Shown: positions 7,501 to 14,521 of the stretch, piece after piece
How positions within the stretch are numbered: position 1 is the first letter of the stretch
Layout: the number at the start of each line of letters is the position of its first letter
NCBI RefSeq assembly: GCF_000788395.1
Contig: NZ_CP009889.1
Location: forward strand, 248,001-312,000
Direction of reading: 5' to 3'
Origin: Pseudoalteromonas piratica
Lineage (GTDB): Bacteria; Pseudomonadota; Gammaproteobacteria; Enterobacterales; Alteromonadaceae
Length of the DNA: 64,000 nucleotides
Position numbers and translations under genes: made by a program
The notes under the pieces: model-generated
Told to the model about the DNA's origin: nothing
Databases searched by the model: none
What the model saw: the letters and a program-made list of their open reading frames with translations, nothing else

Positions 7501-7699
7501 AAGTAACACGTTGCTCTACTTCCAGCGGGGTATAACCGGGCACTTCGGTATTGATAACGACCTGCACATTGGTAATGTCGGGCACGGCATCGATGGGCAA
7601 TTTGGTAAACTGCCAAGCCCCCAATGCTGCAACTAAGATTACCATTGCAAGTACTAACTTACTTCGCTCAATCGCGAATTTTAAAATGGACTCTAGCAT
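4589..7699 (-). CDS. czcA: Heavy-metal RND efflux transporter, CzcA family
   Basis: An inner-membrane proton antiporter that drives metal cations outward, 1036 aa, the usual length. The family signature in the fourth membrane helix is complete: Asp402, Asp408 and Glu415 in LDFGLLVDGAIIIVEN, at the same numbers as in characterised CzcA. The first helix (about 10-30), two large periplasmic porter regions (about 35-340 and 560-870) and the two blocks of membrane helices are in the normal order. The set of charged residues in helix 4 points to divalent ions such as Zn, Co or Cd rather than Cu/Ag, but the metal is inferred. It is the last gene of czcC-czcB-czcA, 16 bases after czcB, and is followed by a terminator. 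Confidence 0.92.
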   Translation of the reverse strand: MLESILKFAIERSKLVLAMVILVAALGAWQFTKLPIDAVPDITNVQVVINTEVPGYTPLEVEQRVTYVLETALAGVPNLSYTRSISRYGLSQVVAIFSDDTDIYFARQLVNERLVSAKSELPFGVEPELGPISTGLGEIFMFTVDALPGATNPDGSPITATDLRTVHDWIIRPQLVQVEGVVEVNPIGGFEREIQIAIKPEKLLAFGISQQDVIEAIGSHNQNRGAGFIERDGSQWLVRIPGQLSDLAQLENVPVTNLQGAVIHIKDVADVIEGKELRSGAATQNGHEVVLSTVFMLIGENSQKVAKEVGERLTEISKSLPQGVVINPAYDRTKLVNKTLDTVKTNLLEGALLVIVILFLLLGNFRAALITAMVIPFAMLMTITGMVQTKVSANLMSLGALDFGLLVDGAIIIVENCMRRLSQAHNSQNKAQPLPLNERLALVFDATREVIRPALFGVFIITAVYLPIFALTGVEGKMFHPMAMTVVIALVSAMVLSITFVPACIALLFKKPVQEKENIVMKASTALYQPILTFVLKMRWLVVAVAIALMAFAGVMSTKLGSEFVPNLDEGDIAMHAMRIPGTSLTQSIKMQELLEQKIAEKAEVLSVFSKIGTPDVATDPMPPSVADVFIMLKPRAEWPNPAKPKTQLVAELEQLVETIPGNRYEFLQPIQMRFNELLSGVRSELAIKVFGDDFDTLAIVGKRIESAIENVAGIRDVQVEKIKGLPILTINPIDQMLARYALTKADLQQQIAISMGGVDVGKFYQGDRRFDIVVRLPDDKRRDIDNLKHLPITLANGDYVPLSEVASIEKVNSANQVNRENGKRRIVVTANVRGRDLGGFVKDVQMAIEQNADIPAGYWIEYGGTYQKLQSATKRLTLVVPLTLAIIVALLLIALGSFKDSMIIFSGVPLALTGGIFALFLRDIPFSISAAVGFIALSGIAILNGLVMVSFIRELRANKLGLNDAIITGALTRLRPVLTTALVASLGFIPMALNTGIGSEVQRPLATVVIGGVISSTLLTLFVLPALYRILHNKD

Positions 7700-7715
7700 A
7701 AGTAACTACTCACTT

Positions 7716-8960
7716 TTAGTGGTCGTGCGACGCGCCTGACTTTTCAATGTCAGCTTTTAAGATATAACTGTTGTCGGTGGCGTATTCGCTGCCAACATCA
7801 ATGCCACTTAACACTTCAACCCACTCACCACTGCTGCGGCCAAGGGTTAACATACGAACCTCAAATTGGTCGCCAAATTTGGCAAATACCACATTAAAAT
7901 CACGAAACGCATGCAGTGCTTTTTTCTCAATTGCCATCGGTACTGTAAAGCTTTCAAGAGTGATGTCGGCGCTAACAAATTGGCCTACTTGCAGTTGGTT
8001 ATTGGGGTTGGGAATGAAGACGCGATAGGTTTTTGCTTGATTGCCAGCAACTGAAAATAGGCTGTCTTTAATGGTGGTATTTATTGGCGTATTTAAGCCA
8101 TTTACATTAACGCTTACTGCTGCGCCTTGGCTGATTTTTGCTGCGTCGTTTGGAAAAACCTGTAGCTCTGCAACAAGCTCAGTCATATCGGTAATTTCTA
8201 TTAAACTGCGCCCAGCCGTTTGCTCACCAAGTCCCACATTTTGTTTAGTTACAATGCCATTTATTGGGGAAATGACACGGTAGCTTTGTAAGCTGTCGTT
8301 ACTTTGAATGGTCATTATGTGCTGACCTTTTTTCACCTGCATACCCAAAAGCGCAGTGAGTTTGGTAATTTCACCATCAAAACGCGCACTTATTTGGCGT
8401 TTAGCCCCTGCTGGCAGGGCGAGTTTGCCATAAACCGGCAAAGTTTTTGTCAGGGTTTTTGCTTGCACGGTATTGGTGTTAATGCCCAGTTGTTTCGCAA
8501 TGGGGGCGGCAATTTGCGTTCGTCCTTCAAAATTATCAAAATGCCACTCATAGACTTCACCTTGATACGTGGCGCTTATTTTAACGCTAAATGAGTGAGG
8601 TTCGTTAATCGGTGATGTGCCTTTTAAAAAGGTGCCATCTGGTTTAAATGAAATGGTGTCTTTTTTGCCACCTAATCGGCTAAGGATAACGGTAACGTCC
8701 ACATCAGTGGGCGCTACCGTTTTTTCGTGATCTTTAATAAACACGCGGTATTCGGGTGCTGTTCCTTGTTCAAAGAGTTGCAGTTCCAAAGAGAAGTCAC
8801 CTGTTTTGAAAAGTCGTCCACCGTTTGGTCCTGTAACTGCATCGCTGTGCTCGCTATCATCTTGCCTGTGGTCGTGGTCGCTTCCGGCAAGCGCATCAAA
8901 ATTTGGCAAAGTGAGAAATAGGCTCACTAAAAATGCATTTATTAAATTTGATAATTTCAT
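7716..8960 (-). CDS. czcB: Periplasmic adaptor of heavy-metal RND efflux, CzcB family
   Basis: A membrane-fusion protein of 414 aa that links the CzcA pump to the outer-membrane channel. A signal peptide (about 1-25) is followed by a His/Asp-rich stretch (GSDHDHRQDDSEHSD) likely to bind metal. A first beta domain with GPNGG comes next, then the barrel-hybrid and lipoyl-like halves (ISPINGIVTKQNVGLGEQ) and a C-terminal beta domain. The tail GASHDH adds more metal ligands. It lies 7 bases after czcC and 16 bases before czcA, so the three are one transcript. Confidence 0.9.
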   Translation of the reverse strand: MKLSNLINAFLVSLFLTLPNFDALAGSDHDHRQDDSEHSDAVTGPNGGRLFKTGDFSLELQLFEQGTAPEYRVFIKDHEKTVAPTDVDVTVILSRLGGKKDTISFKPDGTFLKGTSPINEPHSFSVKISATYQGEVYEWHFDNFEGRTQIAAPIAKQLGINTNTVQAKTLTKTLPVYGKLALPAGAKRQISARFDGEITKLTALLGMQVKKGQHIMTIQSNDSLQSYRVISPINGIVTKQNVGLGEQTAGRSLIEITDMTELVAELQVFPNDAAKISQGAAVSVNVNGLNTPINTTIKDSLFSVAGNQAKTYRVFIPNPNNQLQVGQFVSADITLESFTVPMAIEKKALHAFRDFNVVFAKFGDQFEVRMLTLGRSSGEWVEVLSGIDVGSEYATDNSYILKADIEKSGASHDH

Positions 8961-8967
8961 CGCAATC

Positions 8968-10245
8968 TCACTTAGTTGTTAGGCTAGCGCCAGTTAAGCG
9001 CTCAAGTTCAACATTGAGTCGTTGAATATTGGCGTAGGCTTGTATCAGTTCCAATTGGGCTTGTATTAGCTCTTGTTTTACTGCGAACCAATCGGTGTAT
9101 CGGTAGCGTCCTTGTTGATAGGCAAGCTCGGCTTGTTTACTTGCGGTCTCGAGGGCGGGAAGTGATTCTTTCACAAGTGCATTGGCAATATGGGTATTGT
9201 GGGTTAGCTTGTGGTTAAGCAGTAACGCTTGGGTTTGGGCGCGCGCAAGCCAGGCTTTTGCCTCGGCTGCTTGCTGCTGTTTACTGGCGTTAAGCGATGC
9301 AATTTTCCCTTCGCTACGAGATGCACCCCCTAACGGAATTGAAACGCCAGCACTTAGTGAAACGTCATTAAGCGCTTGGTCGCGCGTAATGCCCGTATTG
9401 ATTTGCCAAGCGGGTATGCTCTCAGCTTTTGATAGTGCAATTTCTGATGAGATTACACGCTGTTTTGATGCAAAGAGTGAAAAACGCGGCGTGTTTTTTA
9501 ATTGTGCTTTGGCATCTTCCAGAGAAAGGGCATTGGGTAATTGGGTTAAATCGCCAGTGACATCAAACTCAGTAGTGCCTTGCCACTGGGCTGCCAACTG
9601 TGATTTTGTTGCTTCAATTTCAAAGTAAAGATCTTCAACGACTAATGTTTGCTTTGCTAAATCGGCCTTTGCGCGGTATTTATCAATACTGTTTACGCGG
9701 CCTGCTTCTACCCGTTTGGTAATCTCAAAAAGGGCTTTTTGGGCTTGTTTTTCCGCCAGAGTTGCCAGTTTTAATTGGGCTTGCTGCTCTAATAAGGTAA
9801 TAAACAAATTGGCAGTTTCGGCTGCTAAATCGAGCGCTTTTGCTTCTTTTTCAACAGCATAAATCAGCCCTTGTTGTTTGGCGAGATTCACTCGTGCATC
9901 CACTTGCTCACCATCGAGCAACCACGCAATACTCAACCTTGTTTGGCTATTGGAAAAGCCCTGATAATCGCCAGTGCCAAGCGCGTCTTCAACACTTACA
10001 TCAAGGGTAACAGGGCTTGCAACCCCAGCCTGTTGAATAAGCCCGTGATTTGCTTGTTGCAAATAAATTAGCGGCGTTAAATCAGGATGGTTTTGTATGG
10101 TCTTACTGATGGCGGTTTTTAAGCTCACGACTTCGCTTGCGCTAGCGCCCTGTGGTGCGAGTAATAGACTTGCAACGACAAGGTTTAACCCTATCAATAA
10201 CCGACTGTTAATCGGTTTTCTTGTTGTGACAAATTTTATAAGCAT
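8968..10245 (-). CDS. czcC: Outer-membrane efflux channel subunit, CzcC/TolC family
   Basis: A 425-aa outer-membrane factor with an N-terminal signal (about residues 1-36, ending near ASA) and two repeats of the long helical OEP domain rich in Ala, Gln and Leu. It is first in the czcCBA operon. AGGAGT stands 7 bases before the ATG at 10245. A palindromic operator (10274-10290) lies in the promoter and a second, imperfect copy (10200-10216) lies inside the signal-peptide codons. Both match the operators of the BlaI-type repressor gene upstream, so expression is probably repressed by that protein. Confidence 0.88.
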   Translation of the reverse strand: MLIKFVTTRKPINSRLLIGLNLVVASLLLAPQGASASEVVSLKTAISKTIQNHPDLTPLIYLQQANHGLIQQAGVASPVTLDVSVEDALGTGDYQGFSNSQTRLSIAWLLDGEQVDARVNLAKQQGLIYAVEKEAKALDLAAETANLFITLLEQQAQLKLATLAEKQAQKALFEITKRVEAGRVNSIDKYRAKADLAKQTLVVEDLYFEIEATKSQLAAQWQGTTEFDVTGDLTQLPNALSLEDAKAQLKNTPRFSLFASKQRVISSEIALSKAESIPAWQINTGITRDQALNDVSLSAGVSIPLGGASRSEGKIASLNASKQQQAAEAKAWLARAQTQALLLNHKLTHNTHIANALVKESLPALETASKQAELAYQQGRYRYTDWFAVKQELIQAQLELIQAYANIQRLNVELERLTGASLTTK

Positions 10246-10290
10246 ACGCTCACTCCTAAAATTTAGGCTTTATACCGATTGTTAATCGGT
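10200..10290 (-). promoter_or_regulatory. czcC promoter with two BlaI-type operator palindromes
   Basis: The main site is ACCGATTGTTAATCGGT at 10274-10290, a 17-base palindrome with perfect 7-base arms. On the minus strand a -10-like TATAAA follows directly, placing the operator in the -35/-10 spacer. A second site, ACCGACTGTTAATCGGT (one mismatch), lies at 10200-10216 within the first codons of czcC. The two sites are 74 bases apart, which would allow looping or a roadblock. The same palindrome occurs twice at the blaI-like gene. Confidence 0.75.
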
Positions 10291-10328
10291 TTTTTGAATT
10301 TGCAGAAATACCTTTAAAGTCCATGATA

Positions 10329-11291
10329 TTAGTGACTCGTGAAGGTTTCGATAAAGTGGTGGATGCTATCGACTGAGGTCAAGCATAGGAAAAATGCGGC
10401 AATTGCGAGCAGCATCATAAGCAAGTGATTAACTGGTTTTAGCGATAATTGCCCAAGTAAGAAGTACACACGTTGCTCTAGCACATCTGCGCCAAAATTA
10501 GCCACCATATCAGTGTTTTTAAGGGTAATGCCAGTGGCATTTAGTCTTGCTACTTTTACAAGGGTGCCCGCAATATCAAGCGATGAAGTAGTGTTTGAAA
10601 TCACGGCGTTGTCTGCATCTTGCTCCATTGCCAAGGTCATATGCAGGACTAAACGCTGTTTAATGTTAGGTATAAAAAACGCCGCGAGCAGAGCAAATAA
10701 CCACTTTTTAAATGGGTCACGCTTATTTGCATGGGCAAGTTCGTGTTGCATAACTATATGGTATTCAGTCTCGCTAATTTGCTCGCGCATGCCTTTAGTA
10801 ACAAAGCACTTAGGGCTAATAAAACCTGCAGTAAATGCTGCGGCATCATTTGAATCGATTTCGAACGAGTTGTTATCAAGCTTACGAGAAAGCGCCATTA
10901 AGCTTTTAATTTCGTGCTGATGGGCACGCAGCTTTAGCAACCTTGAGCTTATTACATATGCTAAAAAACCAAGTGCGCACGCGGTCACTGCGCCGTGCCA
11001 ACTGAGCCATGAAAAGCTATCGATATGATGCCAATGACTAATACTTGAGGCACTTTCAAACGGTGACAAGCCATTGGCTGCGTAAACAAAATAGGCGGCG
11101 GTCGAAAAGGCGCTAAACCAAGGTAAGGTCGCTAAAAACCACAAGGTGATTTTGCGAGATTTAACCTGTAACTTTAGAAATCGCGTACTTAATAAAGTGA
11201 CAAACGCAGACACCGCAATGTTATGTAGCACAAAGCACACAACGGCAATGGCTAATAAATTTAACAATAAAGTGAGGGGTTCTGCGCTCAT
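10329..11291 (-). CDS. M56-family membrane metallopeptidase (BlaR1-like, no sensor domain)
   Basis: A 320-aa membrane zinc protease of the BlaR1/MecR1 type. The zinc site is HELAH at residues 183-187 with a third ligand in MEQDAD (Glu223), between membrane helices. Helices are visible at about 8-35, 48-72, 100-118, 197-210 and 292-312. BlaR1 proteins are usually near 580-600 aa because they carry an extracellular penicillin-binding sensor; this one ends after the last helix and lacks it. In the known systems the protease cleaves the partner repressor after signal binding. The gene follows the blaI-like gene by 3 bases and precedes czcC by 83 bases, so the signal here may be a metal rather than a beta-lactam. 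Confidence 0.85.
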   Translation of the reverse strand: MSAEPLTLLLNLLAIAVVCFVLHNIAVSAFVTLLSTRFLKLQVKSRKITLWFLATLPWFSAFSTAAYFVYAANGLSPFESASSISHWHHIDSFSWLSWHGAVTACALGFLAYVISSRLLKLRAHQHEIKSLMALSRKLDNNSFEIDSNDAAAFTAGFISPKCFVTKGMREQISETEYHIVMQHELAHANKRDPFKKWLFALLAAFFIPNIKQRLVLHMTLAMEQDADNAVISNTTSSLDIAGTLVKVARLNATGITLKNTDMVANFGADVLEQRVYFLLGQLSLKPVNHLLMMLLAIAAFFLCLTSVDSIHHFIETFTSH

Positions 11292-11294
11292 AAC

Positions 11295-11690
11295 TTAGCC
11301 TTGTTGCTTAAGTTTTAATTTTTGCTGTTCGATCAGCGATTCTAATTTGTCCAGTTGTTCTACGTTGAACTCTGATGACATCGAACTAAATGCGGCAATT
11401 AGGCTGCTACCATCGTCTTCTCCAACAAAATCTGTGGTGACTGATTTTATTAGTTGGCCTATTAACTCGTGGCGCTCAACGCGAGCTTTATAATGAAATG
11501 CATGCCCCTCTTTATGACGCGATAACAAACCTTTTTTGTAGAGGCGTTCAAGGGTGCTTTGGTAGGTGTTTAAACTGCCACCACGGGTATTTTCAAAGTG
11601 AGCAAAAACGGTTTTTACGTCAGAGCAACCGTGTTGCCAAAGGTAGTGTAAAAGCAACTTTTCTAAATCGCCGAGTTTCATTGTGATCAC
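11295..11690 (-). CDS. BlaI/MecI/CopY-family repressor
   Basis: A 131-aa winged-helix repressor. The N-terminal half (about 1-75) has the family pattern: KLGDLEKLLLHYLWQHG, then CSDVKTVFAHF, the recognition region LNTYQSTLERLYKKGLL and the wing SRHKEGHAFHYKA. The C-terminal half is the dimerisation region where BlaR1-type proteases cut BlaI. It forms a two-gene unit with the M56 peptidase gene. Its promoter and the czcC promoter share a palindrome, ACCGATT-N3-AATCGGT, different from the TACANNTGTA-type half sites of classical BlaI/CopY. I infer that it represses both itself and the efflux operon. Confidence 0.85.
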   Translation of the reverse strand: MITMKLGDLEKLLLHYLWQHGCSDVKTVFAHFENTRGGSLNTYQSTLERLYKKGLLSRHKEGHAFHYKARVERHELIGQLIKSVTTDFVGEDDGSSLIAAFSSMSSEFNVEQLDKLESLIEQQKLKLKQQG

Positions 11691-11702
11691 CTTAAACTAA
11701 AA

Positions 11703-11753
11703 ACCGATTAACGATCGGTATAATAGATTTAGTAAAACCGATTTGCAATAGGT
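11703..11753 (-). promoter_or_regulatory. blaI-like gene promoter with two operators
   Basis: On the minus strand TTGCAA (11748-11743) and TATTAT are separated by 17 bases, a good sigma-70 promoter. Two palindromes, ACCGATTTGCAATAGGT (11737-11753) and ACCGATTAACGATCGGT (11703-11719), each with 6 of 7 arm matches, cover the -35 and the region just after the -10. They match the czcC operators. Confidence 0.75.
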
Positions 11754-11782
11754 TTTTTGCTTTAGGTTGTGATTAGAGAATT

Positions 11783-11817
11783 AAAAAAGCCTAATAGACG
11801 ATCTATTAGGCTTTTTT
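11783..11817 (-). terminator. Terminator at the end of exopolysaccharide operon 1
   Basis: A perfect 16-bp stem (A6 then GCCTAATAGA, 11783-11798, paired with 11802-11817) with a 3-base loop and A/T runs on both sides. On the minus strand it follows the membrane-protein gene at 11859 and separates it from the blaI promoter. It could work in both directions. Confidence 0.85.
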
Positions 11818-11858
11818 AACAAGGGGTTTATTTGCCCTAAAATTAGGTTTTATCGCAC

Positions 11859-12500
11859 TTATTTTTGTGTGAGTGGCTTAATATAACTGAGCCCTAAGGT
11901 ATAAAAATAGTAGAACCAGGCTAAAATTCCGGCCATTTTTGCGCTGTCTTCAATGGCATAGCTGTGGTACTTATCTGGTAAGATCATGTCGTAACCTACA
12001 GAAAGTGCGAAAAAGAAAAATGCACAGCCAAGTATTAGAAAACGGGTGGTAAAAATAAATTTAAAGTAGCAAGTCAAATAAATCAGAATCGATAAGCCGT
12101 ACAACATCATAACCATGGCTTCGGATACACCAAGGGATGGAAATACATCTTCGTGCAGTAAAAAGGCATCGTCTAACCCAAGCATTAAACTGATACAAGC
12201 TGATGAGATAAAAAAGGTTTTAAGTTTTATCTTTGCTGTGGCGCCACTTAATGCATTGGCAAGAAAAAAACACAGTGCTGCACTTGCAAACCATACAAAC
12301 AAGCCAAGCTGTGAGTAAAAGCCGTTATAAAAAGGTGCATTGGCAATTGAGTTTGGATCTCGTACAAACTGACTAAGAGGAATACCTGTGAGCGACTTTG
12401 CCATAACTACAAAGCCCATTAAGATCACAGTGATAAAGCCAATAATTACGATAGCAGGTAAACTTTGTTTTACCTCCTTGATTAAAAGTGAAATGAACAT
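11859..12500 (-). CDS. Uncharacterised multi-pass membrane protein
   Basis: A 213-aa integral membrane protein with about six or seven hydrophobic segments (around 13-35, 62-85, 92-110, 128-145, 148-165 and 185-205). Acidic and histidine residues sit at helix ends: LDDAFLLHEDVFP in the middle and YAIEDSAKMAGILAWF near the end. Such DD, HED and EDSAK clusters suggest a metal-binding or catalytic membrane enzyme, but I cannot name a family. AAAGGA precedes the start. It follows the lyase-like gene by 46 bases with no terminator between, and a strong terminator follows it, so it is likely the last gene of exopolysaccharide operon 1. Confidence 0.65.
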   Translation of the reverse strand: MFISLLIKEVKQSLPAIVIIGFITVILMGFVVMAKSLTGIPLSQFVRDPNSIANAPFYNGFYSQLGLFVWFASAALCFFLANALSGATAKIKLKTFFISSACISLMLGLDDAFLLHEDVFPSLGVSEAMVMMLYGLSILIYLTCYFKFIFTTRFLILGCAFFFFALSVGYDMILPDKYHSYAIEDSAKMAGILAWFYYFYTLGLSYIKPLTQK

Positions 12501-12546
12501 TAACCGTCCTTTGAATTATTTTTATTAAATCGGGTAGTTGAAAATT

Positions 12547-13599
12547 TTAATTATTTTGCTCAGTACTATGTGTCCAATCAGTCCAACCAATCGCCTTACC
12601 GGGTTTGGCTGGAGTCGGGGCTGGAAATTGCGTACCGTATTCATAATTAATGATATGCGGTTGCCAAGTATCGTCTCCTTCAGCAGGAAAATTGGCTTGT
12701 TCGTGAAGCCATGTAAAAGCGCGAAGCAAGGCATTATCAGACCATGCAAAGCTATTGTAACCTGCACGTTTTAGCATGACTGCTTGAGCAAGCGCACCTT
12801 GCAGACCTTCGTAAACATAGTTTTCTTTTTCGGGTGGCCAAGCGAAATTGCCGCCACGGCGCTGCTCGTCAGGAAGTACTCCATCAATACTATGACCACG
12901 TTTTTTAGAGCCTTTAGGGTTGATGCCTACCGGTTTTTTAGGATTAGCTTGCCACCACTTTGTATCACGGTATTTAAAGTCACTGTAACTGTTTCTATCG
13001 CCAAGCCAGCCTTTAAACACAGCTGCAGATGCCGTTAATTCTTCGTGATCTTTGAAATAAATAGCAAGCGCAATTCGACTGGCGCCTGCATGAGTTCCCC
13101 AATTATTGGGTCTGTCTTCATGGGTCGATTTTAAGGTGCGGCCACTTAATTCTTTATTCAGAGCTTGGCTTAGCCAAGCATCAAAAAGGCTTTTCTTATC
13201 ATCAGGTAAGCCGACAAGTTGTGCCGCGATAATATAACTAGAAAGCTCTCTGCCAAACGCTAATGTTGTGCCTGCTTGTTCAGTACCAATTGCCTGCATG
13301 CATGCATCGATCACTTGTTCACGATACTTCTCATCTTGCAGGCGAACATAGACTAATGCTTTTGCTAACACATAAACATTCGTCATATCATCTTGATTTG
13401 ATAAGTTTGGCGATGAAAGAGGTTTATCCGCATTATTTTTAATATTTTGCCACGCTTTACCACTGACGGGGAGCTTGGCAATTTCATCTGGAGAAAGCCA
13501 AATATAATCTGGCATCGATACTGCTTTCGATGGGGAAATAAAAAGCATGCAAGACAACACTAATGCTGCCTGAATGATGTGTTTAATTAAGGTACGCAT
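12547..13599 (-). CDS. Alginate-lyase-like periplasmic protein
   Basis: A 350-aa exported protein with a signal peptide (about 1-26, cleavage near SKA). The body is helical and resembles alginate-lyase-fold (alpha/alpha barrel) proteins: NNWGTHAG at about 165-172 and later RGGNFAWPPEKENYVYEGLQGALAQAV, with Asn, His, Arg and Tyr suitable for beta-elimination. It is near the end of exopolysaccharide operon 1, as in other systems where a periplasmic lyase trims or clears polymer that fails to be exported. The true substrate is unknown, since no uronate-polymer synthase is present. The family call rests on motif spacing and context. Confidence 0.7.
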   Translation of the reverse strand: MRTLIKHIIQAALVLSCMLFISPSKAVSMPDYIWLSPDEIAKLPVSGKAWQNIKNNADKPLSSPNLSNQDDMTNVYVLAKALVYVRLQDEKYREQVIDACMQAIGTEQAGTTLAFGRELSSYIIAAQLVGLPDDKKSLFDAWLSQALNKELSGRTLKSTHEDRPNNWGTHAGASRIALAIYFKDHEELTASAAVFKGWLGDRNSYSDFKYRDTKWWQANPKKPVGINPKGSKKRGHSIDGVLPDEQRRGGNFAWPPEKENYVYEGLQGALAQAVMLKRAGYNSFAWSDNALLRAFTWLHEQANFPAEGDDTWQPHIINYEYGTQFPAPTPAKPGKAIGWTDWTHSTEQNN

Positions 13600-13657
13600 A
13601 ATGGATTTTTAAAAGCAGTTTCCGGTTTATTGAGTTTAACGCAAAACTGTTTATTGG

Positions 13658-14521
13658 TTATGTTTTTTTATAGCGAAATCGATCAATCAATTTTTTAATA
13701 AATGGCAAACGTTGCTTTAACAATAGTGCGATGACACGTTTGTAATTTTTAGTGCTAATAATGGCAAAAAAATCTTTAATAGAAAGTTGTTTTCCTGAAA
13801 TATGAAACCGTAAAAACTGAAATGCTTTTTGCTGCTTTGACGACATAAGATGTTGGTGCTTAGCGAAAAAAATATCGAGTGCATCTAAGCGCTTTTGCGA
13901 AGAGCTGCTAATGCGATTTAATTCGTGTGCAGTATTTAGTTGGTAAGTCGGCTCTGAAAGCTTTAATCCATCACCAAATTGCTGACATAACCTTAACCAT
14001 ATATCATAGTCTTGAAAAGCAGGTAAATTCTCATCAAATCCTCCGATTGATTTTAATCGTTCGGTTAAAGTGAGTACTTGGTTGCCCGCTTTATTGTAAT
14101 AAAGCATATCGTCTAAAGTAATTATGCCAGTATCTAACGTGCGTTTAATTGTCCTGTTTCCCTGATTTTCAAGGACAGGGCTTGTTATAAAAGCATAATT
14201 CGAATCAAAATTTTCCACTAACTGTGCTATATGATTTGGCAAAAATTTATCATCATCATCAAGCCCTGTAATAAGTTCGCCCCTAGCAGCTTTGATGGCT
14301 AAGTTTCTTGAAGCACACGCGCCTTTTGCTGTTTCATTGGTAATGACTTTGATGCCATGTTCTTTTTCATAGCGGCGCAGTACGTCATCTGTATTATCTT
14401 TGCTACCGTCGTTTACCACGATGAGTTCAATCGGTTGATAGCTTTGCGCAAGAACTGAATTAATTGCAGTTTCAAGCATTTCAGCCCGATTATGGGTTGG
14501 CATATAAACAGTCACTAACAT
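13658..14521 (-). CDS. Glycosyltransferase family 2
   Basis: A 287-aa cytoplasmic GT-A enzyme that adds one sugar of the repeat unit. The N-terminal nucleotide site is clear (TVYMPTHNRAEMLETAINSV, then IELIVVNDGSKDNT) and the metal site is the run LDDDD at about 97-101. A QDYDIWLRL motif near 170 matches the acceptor/base region of family 2. The last 80 residues are basic and helical. Its ATG overlaps the stop of the flippase gene by one base (TAATG), indicating translational coupling. Confidence 0.85.
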   Translation of the reverse strand: MLVTVYMPTHNRAEMLETAINSVLAQSYQPIELIVVNDGSKDNTDDVLRRYEKEHGIKVITNETAKGACASRNLAIKAARGELITGLDDDDKFLPNHIAQLVENFDSNYAFITSPVLENQGNRTIKRTLDTGIITLDDMLYYNKAGNQVLTLTERLKSIGGFDENLPAFQDYDIWLRLCQQFGDGLKLSEPTYQLNTAHELNRISSSSQKRLDALDIFFAKHQHLMSSKQQKAFQFLRFHISGKQLSIKDFFAIISTKNYKRVIALLLKQRLPFIKKLIDRFRYKKT

